Shown piece by piece: positions 35,340 through 48,639 of a stretch of 64,000 nucleotides of DNA. The first letter of the stretch is position 1. Each line of letters starts with the position of its first letter. The notes under the pieces were generated by a model. The model worked only from the letters and a program-made list of their open reading frames with translations, searched no databases and had not been told where the DNA came from. The position numbers were made by a program, and so were the translations under genes. The stretch comes from Adiantum capillus-veneris. Taxonomy: Eukaryota > Streptophyta > Polypodiopsida > Polypodiales > Pteridaceae. The stretch is from positions 56,524,753 to 56,588,752 of the forward strand of contig CM043959.1 in the NCBI GenBank assembly GCA_014529385.2. The letters are read 5' to 3'.

Positions 35340-36342
35340 TATTTAAGACAAATATTTGGTGCTATTGAAAAGTTAACTGGTCGTTATGTACTGCATGACG
35401 ACTGCCTTACTCCCAGCAAGGAAAAAGGTAGGGTAGTCATAGGGTAGAGGAGCCAATTATGACATATGCTCGACTAGGGAAATGTACCCATCCCCAATTT
35501 AAGGATAAAAATTTGGAATATTCTTGGAATATTGTTTATGTGTCACTTTGTGATTTGCAAAAAGTGTACCTAGTGTCTCAAATGCCTTAGGAAGCCTCAA
35601 AAATTGATTTCCCAAAATAGAGTTTTGGGATGAAGTCTAAAAAATATCAATCTTCGTATTACTTCGTCTCTTCATGAAGGATCTAACCCTTTTGATGAGC
35701 ATTTGAAAAATGATCAGATCTGCAAACTCTCCCCAAATTTCTTCACTAAATGGTTTTTTGGTCTCCATTGCAAATCAATGGTCAAAAAGGAAAAGAGAGT
35801 CTAAAGTCATGAATCACATTGAGTGTACTTTTTGACAAAAGTTCTCTATTGCCAGAATTTTCAAACTTAAGTGTGTCATTTGTCAAAGGATAGCCTGAAC
35901 AAAATTGACTCAATAGAGAGCATTTTCTTGGCTCTAGATTAGGCAAACTTTAAGGTAAGGACTCGGTCCACAATCGAAGGATAGCCGCATCTTTGCTATC
36001 TTTGTCATTGCATCCTAGTCAACAACTTCAAGGCTCAAGAAGTGACAGAACACCCCCTTTCCCTTTTGCCTTATTTTGATTGTTTTTCACGGGTGAAGAT
36101 GTGAGCTTCTGTTAAAAAAATATACCAAATATGGCAAAAAATTCACAACATTTTGGAAATTTGAAGGGCAAGAGTGTATCAAAAATCAATCTCCCACCCA
36201 CTGTCCCCCTACCACCCACCCCCCCAAACCACACTCCCCCCCTACACACACATACACATGCACACAAGAAAAAAGAAAAGCCCATGCACAAGCAAAAAAA
36301 CTCTCAAGAGGCTTCTAGTCATGTTTGTGAAACCTGGAGAAG
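35340..36342. other. Non-coding, nothing recognised
   Basis: About 1 kb without a supported gene. It ends in a C/A-rich stretch (36195-36265) before the target site of element D. Confidence 0.45.
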
Positions 36343-36347
36343 TAATG

Positions 36348-38341
36348 TGTAAGATCCCCAACCCACCAATACCAAGATTGGGATGGGGTCCTTGGCAGGT
36401 CTCTAAGCATGTTGAAAATCAGAGTCTCTAAACAAGAAAAATCTAGGGAATAGATTTTTACCATTAACAATGGCTTGGGTCTATAGCTCTAGAAGAAGAC
36501 CTAGTCTTGTCTCATAGCGGAAACGAAACAACATTTTAAAAATTAAGACTGTTTTAGCCCTATATCTTCCACAATTTGGGCTAAGGTATTCTCACCCAAC
36601 GCTTTTTCCCCCTAACAAATGTGAGGGCACACTTGCTGGTGAACTCCTCTTCCAATTGGAGAAGTTTACTAAATGTTTTTAGTGCGCGAGAATGGATAGT
36701 TACCTGACTAATCAGGTCCACCCGTCCATGATTGACAACCTTAATCAATTCCCACTTACCACCCCACACTCACACATGATCCTTTTATTTCCTAATTACT
36801 ACCACATGTGTTTTAACACTTAAAATAATGGATTCCTTTTTAACTTTCCATCACATTTATACATTAAGACAAGTCATTGAAATCAGCATTGAAAACAGTC
36901 TTTTAAAAAGCAAACATCTTTAGACTTAAGACAAGGTACGGTCACTTATAATAGATCTTAAAAATCCTAACACGTACTCTACTTGTCTCAAGCACACATA
37001 TACATGGGTGAACAACATCACCCTTCCTTATCAATAAACAGGGTGGAAATCCATCACCCAAAAGTTTGGGGCGCCCATATGCCAAACCAGTTGTCCATAC
37101 AACCGGGCGGTTCCCCTAGGATAAAACCTGTATCCTAAGTAGTATCCACAAACATACACATGTAGGAGGTACAAACTCCACATACATGGGGGAAACCGAC
37201 TCATCCATGGCTGACAAGCCATCATTACTTATCACCTGAAGTGAAAATATTTCAAGGAATCAGAGGTATCTTGAGAGTAGCTGTCTTAAGGATAATCAAT
37301 CATTCTTTCCTAAGTCAACCAGCCTTATCCCAAACATTTTCTTCCTAATTTACAAACAAGTGCTCGTGGGTTTCTTGGAAGATGTCTTCTATTTCCACCA
37401 CTTTTACTTTTACTTTTCCTAATTTCTTACTCCCTCTTTACGTATGCAATGTTAATAATTAAAGAAAAACCTAAATTAGCTAAACCTAATTATAACAAAG
37501 ACCCACCCAGGACTGATCGGGCATTTATTATAGCGTTGGATCTTGAACGCTCTCGTCAGTTGGCCTACTACTAGGCCCGGCTTCTTCGTCGTGCGGCGCT
37601 CTAGTTAGTTTAGGAACACTACCCTCATCATCAGAAGAAGGATTGGCTTGGGTCTTTTTGGGTGCCATGACTTCTTATCCTTTTTAAAAAGGGCGTCTAG
37701 TTATTAGGCAAATCATCCCAAAAGCTAGACTTAACCTTTGTATTTAATCTAATTCCTCGTCTAACCCAATCAAGGTTAAATTTGTAGTCCTAGAGGGTAA
37801 TGAGAGAGAAATGACAAGGACTCCAATTCTGAGTGAGAATGAGAGGCCTAGGATCCTATTTATAGTTTTTTGGGCCTTCTGGACTTTCCCTGGCTAGAAC
37901 AGGCAGCTACTTGCAACTCAGGCAGCCCCCAGGCTCAAGAAGCACCATCTGCTGCTATTTTTGTGCCTGGCAGCTCCTGCTATCTCCCCCCCACAGCCTG
38001 CCTGATTTAAAAATCAACCTTGCTAAGTTTCTAGGTTATTTTCTTCTATTTTCATAAATATCTGGGAGGCCTTAGTAAAAGTCTATGCTTAAATGATTAC
38101 TGCAACCATCCAATTTTTCTTTACAATTTAATTTACATTGAATCTTCCAAAGGAACTAGCGGGGTCAGTTTTTGTATGAATTTAAATCTGAAAATTTCTA
38201 GCCCGAGGTTTGTTGTGCTTAAGATTCCAAAAATACTATTTTTATTGTTTTTGACATAGTGTTTTTACCTGATCGTATGACCAATGCTTTCTCTTAAAGC
38301 TTGAGTTCATTCCCGACAGCTAGAAAGGTGGAGACCTTACA
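36348..38341 (-). repeat. 3' LTR of element D (1994 bp)
   Basis: Minus strand TGTAAGG ... CTTACA. TATA (TATAAATA on the minus strand) at 37857-37864. Compared with the 5' LTR and with E, it lacks about 1.4 kb of AT-rich repeat between positions 37800 and 37801 (junction GGTAAT|GAGAGAG). Confidence 0.92.
37528..37668 (-). CDS. LTR-ORF in the 3' LTR of D, 46 aa
   Basis: Starts M-A-P-K-K-T, then an acidic patch S-D-D-E, V-P-K, and the core E-A-G-P-S-S-R-P-T-D-E-S, the same order as the 61-aa LTR-ORF in E (16882-17067) but shorter at the C-terminus. It is an intact frame in an element whose other genes are dead. Function unknown. Confidence 0.45.
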   Translation of the reverse strand: MAPKKTQANPSSDDEGSVPKLTRAPHDEEAGPSSRPTDESVQDPTL

Positions 38342-38342
38342 A

Positions 38343-38356
38343 TCACCCCAACTTAA
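38343..38356 (-). promoter_or_regulatory. Polypurine tract of element D
   Basis: Minus strand reads AAGTTGGGGTGA next to the 3' LTR start, in the PPT position. Confidence 0.65.
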
Positions 38357-38830
38357 GAATTTGAGATGCCCTCATCTCAACCGAATTTGGGAAAGTCTTT
38401 GAGAAGAGAGGTTTCATCTTCCTAAGTGGCAACTTCACTGGGATACTCTTTTCACTTTACCAAATGCTCCCTGATTACTCTATTTCTAAGAATTCTTTCT
38501 CTAGTTTCCAAGATACAATCTGGCTGAAGGTCCAACACTCCTTGTTGTTGCATTACAATCTGCTCATCCCCCAATGCCTGGTTGGGATTTGGGACGTAGG
38601 GTTTTAGTAGGCTGAAGTGAAATACATCATGAACTCTGATGTGTTTTGGCAGCTTTAATTTGTAGGTTTGATCACTGAGGACCTTGACTATTTCATAAGG
38701 ACCGCAATATCTGGGACTAAGATTTTTGAATTTTCCCAGAGATAGGTTGCTTCTTTTTGGATGCACTCGAAGAAAAACCTTGTCTCCTTGTTTGAAGATC
38801 CGATCGGATCGCTTTTGGTATGCATAATGC
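38357..38830 (-). pseudogene. int: Integrase C-terminus with GPY/F domain and chromodomain (element D)
   Basis: The open part (38766-38452) contains the GPY/F signature (C-G-P-Y-E-I), V-H-D-V-F-H-x-S-L-L-K-P-Y, and the first half of a chromodomain (I-L-E-T-R-E-R ... H-L-V-K). The chromodomain continues past the ORF end, but two expected tryptophan codons are stops (TGA just after H-L-V-K, then TAG after the next nine codons). Chromodomains guide chromovirus insertion to particular chromatin. Confidence 0.85.
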
Positions 38831-38883
38831 TTTTGACGATCCTTAGCTGCCTAAATATCTTATTGTACGGCTTTGGTATGGGA

Positions 38884-39541
38884 TTATATTTCCTCTAGCA
38901 TTTTCTTTGAGGCTTCCACCCTTATAGAAGGGTCATAAAAATTCAATGGTAATATGCATTCCTGCCCATATAGAGCATTGAAAGGTGACATCCCAATGCT
39001 TTTATGGAGAGAGGAGTTATAGGCAAATTCTACCAAGGGAAGAAATTGAATCCACTTACGGGGTTCTCTACTGCAATAAGCTCTCCCATTCTGTTTGTCC
39101 ATCTATCTCAGGATGATATGCCAAGTTGAAGCATAGTTGTGTTCCTAAAGCTTCAAATAGAGCCTTCCAAAACTTGGAAGTGAACTCTGCGTCTTTGTCA
39201 CTGATAATTCTCTTTGGAAGTCCATGTAGTCTAAAGATATCCTTAACAAAGATTCTACTTATATCTGAGGTTGTATAAGTGGTTTTTACTGGTATTAGAT
39301 GGGAGGCTTTAGTAAGCATATCCACAAATACCATTAGGGAATCATATCCTCCTTGAACTGTGGGGAGGCATGTGAAGAAATCCATACTAATGAATTCCCA
39401 CTTCATTTGAGGTATGTCTAAGGGTTGCAACTTTCCTGGCATCATTACTCGTTTAGCCTTGGTTCTCTGACAAGAGAGGCATTGTCTGATGTATCGAAGT
39501 ACATCCCTCTTCATTCCTGTCCAGAAGTAGCTTTTCCTCAA
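38884..39541 (-). pseudogene. int: Integrase zinc finger and core (element D)
   Basis: Two open pieces in different frames (39541-39068 and 39102-38884). The first has C-L-S-C-Q of the HHCC finger, the catalytic aspartates in S-M-D-F-F and S-D-K-D-A-E-F, and the glutamate in D-G-Q-T-E. The second continues with V-E-F-A-Y-N and F-x-A-L-Y-G. A frameshift near 39085 separates them. All three catalytic acids are visible, but the reading frame is broken. Confidence 0.88.
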
Positions 39542-39881
39542 GGTATTAAGAGTTTTGCATATCCCAGGTGCCCGGATATTGGAATATCATGACCTTCATG
39601 AAGAATTAACTGCTTTAGGGAGGTATCCTTAGGAATTTAAAGTCGATGTCTATGGTAAAGAAGGCCATCCTCCATAGAATGGTCCTTTACTATGACTTTT
39701 TCTTTTTCTGTTGTATCTTCTTGGCTGAGAATTTGAATGAGTTGAAGATAGGCTTCATCTTTCTATGAGCATTTTCTCACCTTATCCAATATTGGATTGT
39801 TGGCCATGGAGATGGCTCCAAGGAAGGCTTTTTTGCTAAGGGCATCGACGGCAACTACATTTTCCTTTCTGGGTCTGTATT

Positions 39882-40625
39882 TTATTTGAAAATTGTATTC
39901 ATGAAGTAGTTCATCGAGCGTCTTTGTCTCATGTTAAGGGTTGGTTGGGAAAAAATCCATTTTAGACTTTGGTGATCAGTGATCAATTGAAATTGGCGTC
40001 CCAATAGATAATGTCTCCATAACATGAGGGCATGAATAACAACTAATAATTCCAAGTCATGAGTTAGATAGTTTAATTCATGAAGCCTTAATTTTTTGGA
40101 AGTGTAGGCAACTAGTCGGCCTTCCTGTGTTAAGACTCCTCCTACAACGAGTCCACTTGCATCTGTTACTACCTCAAAATCTTGAGTAAAATCGGGTAGC
40201 TTGAGTACGAGAGCGGAGGTGAGGTATTGTTTCAGTTGTTGGAAACAATCTTCTTGTTCTCTCTCCCATGTAAGATTAAAGTATTTCTTGAGTATGTGAG
40301 TCAAGGGTGCAGCAATGAGTGCATAATCTTTGATGAATATTCTATACCACCCTGTAATACTGAGAAACCCCCTAATTTCACTGATAGTTTTGGATTGTGG
40401 CCATTCTCTAATGTCCTTAACCAGGGTCCACGAGATCCTCCTAGAAGATATGATAAATCCAAGATAGTTGAATTCAGGTGTACAAAAGACACATTTGCTC
40501 ATCTTGGCATATAATTGATGTTGTCGAAGAACACTCAAGACCTTACATACATGTTCCTCATGCTCCTTAGCATCCTTAGAATATACCAATATATCATCGA
40601 AGAATACCAGAACAAAATCATCCAA
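39882..40625 (-). pseudogene. pol: Reverse transcriptase palm and RNase H (element D)
   Basis: Begins with the catalytic F-F-D-D-I-L-V-Y-S box. Connection follows (Y-L-G-F-I-I), then an RNase H with the T-D-A-S-G aspartate and a later Y-L-T-H-D-L-E-L glutamate. The frame ends before the last RNase H motifs, and 38-39 kb sequence resumes in other frames. An in-frame TGA just upstream separates it from the RT fingers piece. Confidence 0.88.
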
Positions 40626-40631
40626 GTATTC

Positions 40632-40988
40632 TCAAAATATATCCTGCATGAGCCGATTGAAAGTTGCTAGTGCATTTGTAAGGCCAAAGGGCATGACTAT
40701 GAACTTATAGTGCCCATATCGAGTGTTGAATGCAGTCTTGTATATGTCTGCTTCTTTGATCCAAATTTGATGATACCCTAACCTGAGATCAATTTTTGTC
40801 AACATTTTGGCCACGTGAAATCTGTTCAAAAGTTTGTCTATGAGAGGGATAGGATACTTGTTCTTTACGGATACCTGATTAAGGCCTCGCAGAGGCATAA
40901 GGATCCATCCTTCTTTTTTTGAAATAGAATAGGTGCCCCCCATGGAGAAATACTTGGTTGGATGAAACCTTGCTAGATTAGTTTTCAA
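40632..40988 (-). pseudogene. pol: Reverse transcriptase fingers/palm (element D)
   Basis: RT motifs K-E-G-W/R-x-x-x-D region ([10 protein letters not shown]), K-I-D-L-R-x-G-Y-H-Q-I, T-A-F-N-T-R-Y-G and M-P-F-G-L-T-N-A. An expected C-V/M-D-Y motif is altered (M-P-L-R-G-L-N). Upstream frame is broken towards the protease. Confidence 0.88.
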
Positions 40989-41074
40989 AGTTGTTCCTGA
41001 GCTCTATGGCTTTGGGTAGAGACATTTTGTAAGGTCTTTTGGAAATAGGTTCACTACCTGGAAATGTTTATATC

Positions 41075-41911
41075 TCATGGTCTATGTTGGGGGGGGGGGG
41101 GGGGGGGGAGGGGGTAAATTTGAGAGGTCCTCTTTGGAAACACATTTGCAAATTTCCTAAGCCACTCTGGATGTTGGTTGGCCCCTGAATCTTTTGCTTT
41201 GTGTAGTTTGACCATGAAGATTTGTTGTCCCTTACGTAGACCTTTAATAAGTCTACTAGCCTTAACTAGATGGGCTTTTGGCTTCCCATTACATCCTTGA
41301 ACTAAAATTTCTTCCCCTAGTTCATTCCTAAAGGATATGTTACCCTCGGCACGGTGAATGTGTGCTTGATTTTTTATTAACCAATCCATTCCCAAGATAC
41401 TATCGTAGATTGCAACAGGTAGGTTGCCAAAGTAAGATGAGGTGGGAATTCCTCCTAATTCAAATTCTACTTTTCCAGTTGAATTTTGAGAAAAGACTTC
41501 TTTTTTGTTTGCTAATTCCACTACCATTCTTTTGACTAGAAACTGATTCAACTTAAGCTTCCTTAAAAATTTTGGAGAAAGAAAAGAATGGGTGCTATCA
41601 CAATCTTTAAGTAGTTCAAACTTTTCACCTTGTCGGTTTGTAGTAGTTTGAATGACCGCATATTGCTGGCATGCTCTAGGATTGTCAATTGTGGCAAACA
41701 AGGTTGCTTTGTCATCTTCCTCGTTCATTAGAGTAGGCTCTCCTACTGTTGCATAAGTTTGGGCTCCTCTTCCTATTCCTTCTCCCCTGCCACGTCCTCC
41801 ATTTCTTCCTCCTCTTTGTAAGTTATCCTGGTTGACTTGAGGTTGGCGGTTAGGCCTAGTCGTAGCTCTAGGGTCTAATTCTTGGGGATAGTTGTGCTTG
41901 TAGTGTCTCAT
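41075..41911 (-). pseudogene. gag-pro: GAG C-terminus and aspartic protease (element D)
   Basis: Starts after a zinc-knuckle remnant and an arginine/glycine-rich stretch. The retropepsin site, expected D-[CS]-G-S-T-H, reads D-C-D-S-T-H-S-F, so the essential glycine is lost. I-L-G-M-D-W-L, the conserved C-terminal protease block, is present. The frame runs into a G/C homopolymer (41089-41108 on the plus strand), which breaks it before RT. Confidence 0.85.
41089..41108. repeat. Poly(G) tract, 20 bp, inside element D coding region
   Basis: A G run on the plus strand (C on the coding strand) at the protease-RT junction. Confidence 0.9.
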
Positions 41912-42091
41912 ATGACCACATCCATAACATCTTACATCAAGGAAGATTTGGTTCAGAGTTGCTGCAGCAGTTACTGTTTGTATGTCGTTGACTTCCTTGG
42001 TTAGAATTTACTCTGGCTCTTCCTTTATAATTGCTATAGTTGAGATAGTTTCTGGTGGGGTTGTTTCCTTCAGCTCCAAGAGGTTTCACCC

Positions 42092-42640
42092 TAAGAAGGG
42101 AATCCTAGATTGATATATGTCTCATGGCTTCAAGACTGGTGCTCAAGGGTTCGTTGAGACCTTGATAGAATCGGACAATTTGTTGTTACATGGTCATATG
42201 AGGAGCATAACATCGTAAAGACACAAACTCTGTATAGTACTCCTCAAGTGAAATTCCTAACTGGTGTAGACCAAAAAATTCATTCATCTTAATGGCTTGG
42301 TGAGAAGGAGAAAGATAACGTTGAATAATGGCCTCCTTCATCTTCTCCCAAGTTGGTTTATTTGTATGATTATCTCTACAGTGTTGTTTCCACCACATCT
42401 TGACATCTCAACTAAGATGGAACATACCCAACATTGTTTGGTTTTCTTGAGCAGTTCCTACGGCTATGAAATAATCATCCATAGCCTCTAACCATGCTTC
42501 TGCATCTCGCTCTAGATTGGGCCCTTCTCCCTTAAAGATAGGGAGTTGGACCTGATTTAGTAGTAATTTCTTTTCTTGTGTAATAGTGTAGAGGCTATTT
42601 ATGCAAGGGTTGCCCTGGAACTAACTTGAGGAGTTTAGTG
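42092..42640 (-). pseudogene. gag: GAG capsid domain (element D)
   Basis: The open piece 42398-42186 has M-W-W-K-Q-H, W-E-x-M-K-E-A-I-I-Q-R-Y and L-G-I-S-L-E-E-Y, typical of the retrotransposon GAG domain. The same domain continues upstream with A-W-L-E-A-M-D-D-Y-F beyond an in-frame TGA. Capsid protein, broken. Confidence 0.8.
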
Positions 42641-43026
42641 TTTATTTAATTTTTCTCTACTTTATTTATTACAAAACATTTAGCACTTCATTCACATTGC
42701 AATGATCAAACATTAAATCCACTAATCTTTATTCCAATAACGTGATATACAGTATTCCAGGAAACTCATGGTATATACAATGACTGATACAAGAAAACTA
42801 ATATATACAAGGACATCGGCACTCCTATAACAAAAGCCTATGCACCATGGGCGGGTTGGATACAGGATCACAAAATACAACATCTTGGTCCTCTAAAGCA
42901 GGGACCTACACCCATTGGCCTAATTTTTCCTGGGTAGACTATGGTAGTTATTTGATCAAATAATCATTGGTTTTGTGACACTAAAACACCACCATCTATT
43001 GTTGTTTTTTCATTTGGATCTTCCGT

Positions 43027-43338
43027 TCATGTGAACAAGTATACTTCAATTACTCGAAGCTCCTCTGCCCATTTGAGTCTTTTGAGATTTAAAGCAAATC
43101 CTTCTAGCTCTCCCGCATCTATGAGAAAAACTCCACCAAACCTTTCCCAGCTAATTCCCCAACTGGGTGGGGAAAACATGTAATCAAATAGCTTCATTAT
43201 ACTCTTTCGTACTGTGTATTTTTGGGCTATGCATGCTCCCATAAACATGATGTTCAAGACCAAAAACTTGCGGAAGGCCTGATGGAATTCTTCCTGCACA
43301 GATGGGGACAATGTTTCTCTTTTCTTTTTCTCTCTCAT
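43027..43338 (-). CDS. Unrecognised ORF between PBS and gag of element D, 103 aa
   Basis: Starts about 90 bp after the PBS, ahead of gag. Highly charged start (M-R-E-K-K-K-R), then a mixed hydrophobic body; no domain recognised. It could be an extra pre-gag ORF, a distorted GAG N-terminus, or chance. It is intact while gag is not. Confidence 0.35.
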   Translation of the reverse strand: MREKKKRETLSPSVQEEFHQAFRKFLVLNIMFMGACIAQKYTVRKSIMKLFDYMFSPPSWGISWERFGGVFLIDAGELEGFALNLKRLKWAEELRVIEVYLFT

Positions 43339-43430
43339 ATTTCAATTACACTCTTTTAATCACTTTTTATCAAAAACCAGTGTTCCCTAGTACCTTAATG
43401 TTTTTCCTCTATGTCCAATACCTTAATAAA

Positions 43431-43446
43431 CCTTGCTCTAATACCA
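43431..43446 (-). promoter_or_regulatory. Primer binding site, initiator tRNA-Met type (element D)
   Basis: Minus strand TGGTATTAGAGCAAGG, two mismatches from the complement of the plant initiator tRNA-Met 3' end, two bases from the LTR. Confidence 0.88.
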
Positions 43447-43448
43447 CT

Positions 43449-46400
43449 TGTAGTGTCTAGGTATATTGAAAATCAAAGTCTCTAAACAAGAAAAATCCAG
43501 GGAGTAGACCTTTACCGTGACAATGGCTTGAGTCTATAGCCCTAGAAGAAGACCTAATCCTGTCTCACAGCGGAAACGGAGCACCATTTTAAAAATCTAA
43601 CACTGTTTTAGCCTTATAACTTCCACAATTTGGGCTAAGGTATTCTCAACCAATGCTTTCCCCCCCCTAAGAGATATGAGGGCACAACCGTTGGTGAACT
43701 CCTCTTCCAATTGGAGAAGTTTACTAAATTTTTTTAGTGCACGGGAATGGATAGTTACCTGACTAATTAGGTCCACCCGTCCATGATTAAAAACCTTAGT
43801 CAATCCTCACTTACCACCCCGCACTCACACATGATCCTTTTATTTCTTAATTACTATCACATGTGTTTTAACACTTCAAATAATGGATTCCTTTTTAACT
43901 TTCTATCACAGTTATTCATTAAGACAAGTCATTGAAATTAGCCTTGAAAATAGTCTTTTAGGAAACAAACATCTTCAGAATTAAGACAAGGTACGGTCAC
44001 TTATAATAGATCTTAAAAATACTGACACGTATTCCACTTGTCTCAAGCACACCTATAGATGGGTGAACAACAACACCCTTCCTTGTTTATAAACAGGGTG
44101 GAAACACATCACCCAAAATTTCTGGGCGTCCATACGCCAAATCAGCTGCCCATACAACCGGGGTGGTTCTCCTAGGATAAAAATGCTATCCTAAGTAGTA
44201 TCCACAAACATGCACATGTAGGAGGTACAAACTCCACATACATGGGGGAAACCGACTCATCCATGGTTGAGAAGACATCATTACTCATCACCTGAAGTGA
44301 AAATATTTCAAGGAATCAGAGGTGTCTTGAGAAAAGTTGTCTTAAGGATGACCAATCATTCTTTCCTAAGTGAACCAGCCTTATCCCAAACATTTTCTTC
44401 CTAATTTACAAACAAGTGCTCGTGGGTTCTTGGAAGATGTTTTCTGTTTCGGTCACTTTTAATTTTCCTAATTCCTTACTCCCTCTTTACATATGCAATG
44501 TTAGTAATTAAAGAAAAACTTGAATTAGCTAGACTTAATTATAACAAAGATCCACCTAGGCTTGATCAAACATTTATTGTAGCACCGATACTCTAGTTCG
44601 TTTAGGAACATTACCCTCATCATCAGAAGGAGGATTGGCTTAGGTCCTTTTAGGTGCCATGACTTCTTATCCTTATAAAAAAGGACGTCTATTTATTAGG
44701 TAAATCATCCAGAAATCTAGACTTAACCTTCGTATTTAATCTAATTCCTCTTCTAACCTAATCAGTTAAATTTTGTAGTCCTAGAGGGTAATTTCTTGAC
44801 CTAATAATTTCTTAATTGCTTACTTAGAAAAGATAACTTTATCATAGCTTCCTTAAGGGTTTTCTAAGCTCTCATATTTTTCTTATAAATTTATGCATCT
44901 TTTTCCTAATTTTTCCATCTTCATTAAGCTTGAAATCTGGTTGTTTTGAGCTTATATTTATTATATTAATTTTCTCTTAAAGACTGCATTTCCTCAGCTT
45001 TAAACCAATGGTTTACACTTACAGTAATTTTTCTAGAGACTTTTGACAGTAGATTCTATTTATCCTAATTAATTTTTAGATAAAAATAGGGTTTTTGATC
45101 ATTTATAACTACTTAAACTAATTAAGTAATTATGGTATATTTATAAAAAATAGATAATGGTATCTCCTAACTCTAGTAATTACCTTGTAAATATCAAAAA
45201 TAGTTATCTAATTTTTTTATTTTCATTTTTAATTATAATTAGTTTTTTTTAGGCCAAATCAAATAGCTAGATTAGCTTTTTGACATTAAGCTAATTATAT
45301 TCGCTTACTTAAGATGTATGTTAACTTTAATAAATAGGACATAATTATATAATTTGATTAACTAATTTTCTCCCTCTAATTTTAGCTAGAATTTATCTAT
45401 TTTGACTTATATAAGTAGCTAAATTAACTAGATAATTATCATAGCTTAATTATGATATAAAGTAACTCTCATATAGCAAATAATTATCTAAATTTATTTA
45501 CTAATTTCTCCCTTTTAATTTTAGCTAGAATTAGTCTATTTTGGCTTAGAAAAATAGTTAAATTAATCTTTTGATCTTAAGATAATTATTACAATTTAAT
45601 TGCAATGTAAAATAACTTTGATAAATAGCACATAACTATCTAACATGTTTTACTAGTTTTGCCCTTTAATTTGTGACTCAAAATAGCTAATTTTAGCTTA
45701 ATCAAATACTTAGATTAATTATCAGTTAATGAATAATTTACATCATGTTTCTAATAGTGTTTCCTAATTGTGATAATTAACTTATAAATATTTGAGTTAA
45801 TTAAGTAGTTCTCCTATCAAATTTTTGATTAAAAATAACTAATTTCTACCTAATTAATTATAAAAACTAATCAAAAGATTAGGATTTAATTTTTCTAGCT
45901 TTTTAATAGTTTTATACAGCTTTGATAGTTATCTTATACTAATATAGGTTTGGTTAGTATAATTACTCTTAATTTAAGACTAAAAAGATTAATTTTAGTC
46001 TTAATATGGTTTAATAATTAATTGGGCTAATATTTCTAATCTTAATCTAAGTAATCAACAAAATAATAAGATTTACGAGAGTAATTTATAATGTAAAGAA
46101 GTTTAATCTTCTCAATTAATTAGATTAATTAAGAAAATAGAGCTAAATTAGCATAATATTGTTAATTAAAAAAGGAGTAGGCTAATTACTGTGGATAATC
46201 AGCTAGAGGTTTGCTCTCTAGTGATCTTTGGGTAGAGTTTCTCTCTATGTGAGAGAGAAATGGCAAGGACTCCGAGTCTGAGTGAGAATGAGAGGCCTAG
46301 GGCTCTATTTATAGTTTTTTTGGACCTTCTAGACTTTCCCTGGCTGGACAGACAGCTGCTTACAGCTCAGGCAACCCCCAAGCTCAAGAAGGCACCATCT

Positions 46401-46793
46401 ATTGCTATTTCTGTGCCTAGTAGCTCTTGTTATCTCCCCCCCACAGCCTGCCTGATTTAAAAATCAACCCTGCTAATTTTCTAGGCTATTTTCTGCTATT
46501 TTCATAAATATATGGGAGGGCTTAGTAAAAGTCTATGCTTAAATGATTACTGCAACCATCCAATTTTTCTTAACAATTTAATTTACATTGAATCTTCCGG
46601 AGGAACTAGCGGGGTTAGTTTTTGTCTGAATTTAAATCTGAAAATTTCTAGCGCGGGGTTTGTTGTGCTTAAGAATCCAAAACTACCAATTTTTATTGTT
46701 TACTGAGATAGTGTTTTTACCTAATCGTATGATCAATGCTTTCTCTTAAAGCTTGAGCTCATTCATGGTAGCTAGAAAGGTGGAAACCTTACA
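43449..46793 (-). repeat. 5' LTR of element D (3345 bp)
   Basis: Minus strand TGTAAGGTTTCC ... ACTACA. TATA (TATAAATA on the minus strand) at 46306-46313. Contains about 1.4 kb of AT-rich, loosely periodic sequence (about 44810-46240) missing from the 3' LTR. It lacks about 50 bp present at the 3' end of the 3' LTR (36352-36400). Confidence 0.92.
44574..44660 (-). pseudogene. LTR-ORF relic in the 5' LTR of D
   Basis: Starts M-A-P-K-R-T, then TAA at codon 7 where the 3' LTR copy has CAA. The acidic patch and V-P-K-R follow in frame, but the E-A-G-P-S core is deleted. Confidence 0.5.
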
Positions 46794-46798
46794 TAATG

Positions 46799-48639
<1,841 letters not shown>

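Larger units (their letters stand above)
36348..46793 (-). mobile_element. Element D: full-length, inactivated chromovirus (Ty3 with chromodomain)
   Basis: Target duplication TAATG is at 36343-36347 and 46794-46798. On the minus strand the order is 5' LTR (46793-43449), PBS, a pre-gag ORF, gag, protease, RT, RNase H, integrase with chromodomain, PPT, 3' LTR (38341-36348). The domain order and chromodomain place it in chromoviruses (Tekay/Galadriel-like; clade not resolved). Every gene carries stops or frameshifts. The LTRs differ in length (3345 versus 1994 bp). Confidence 0.93.
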
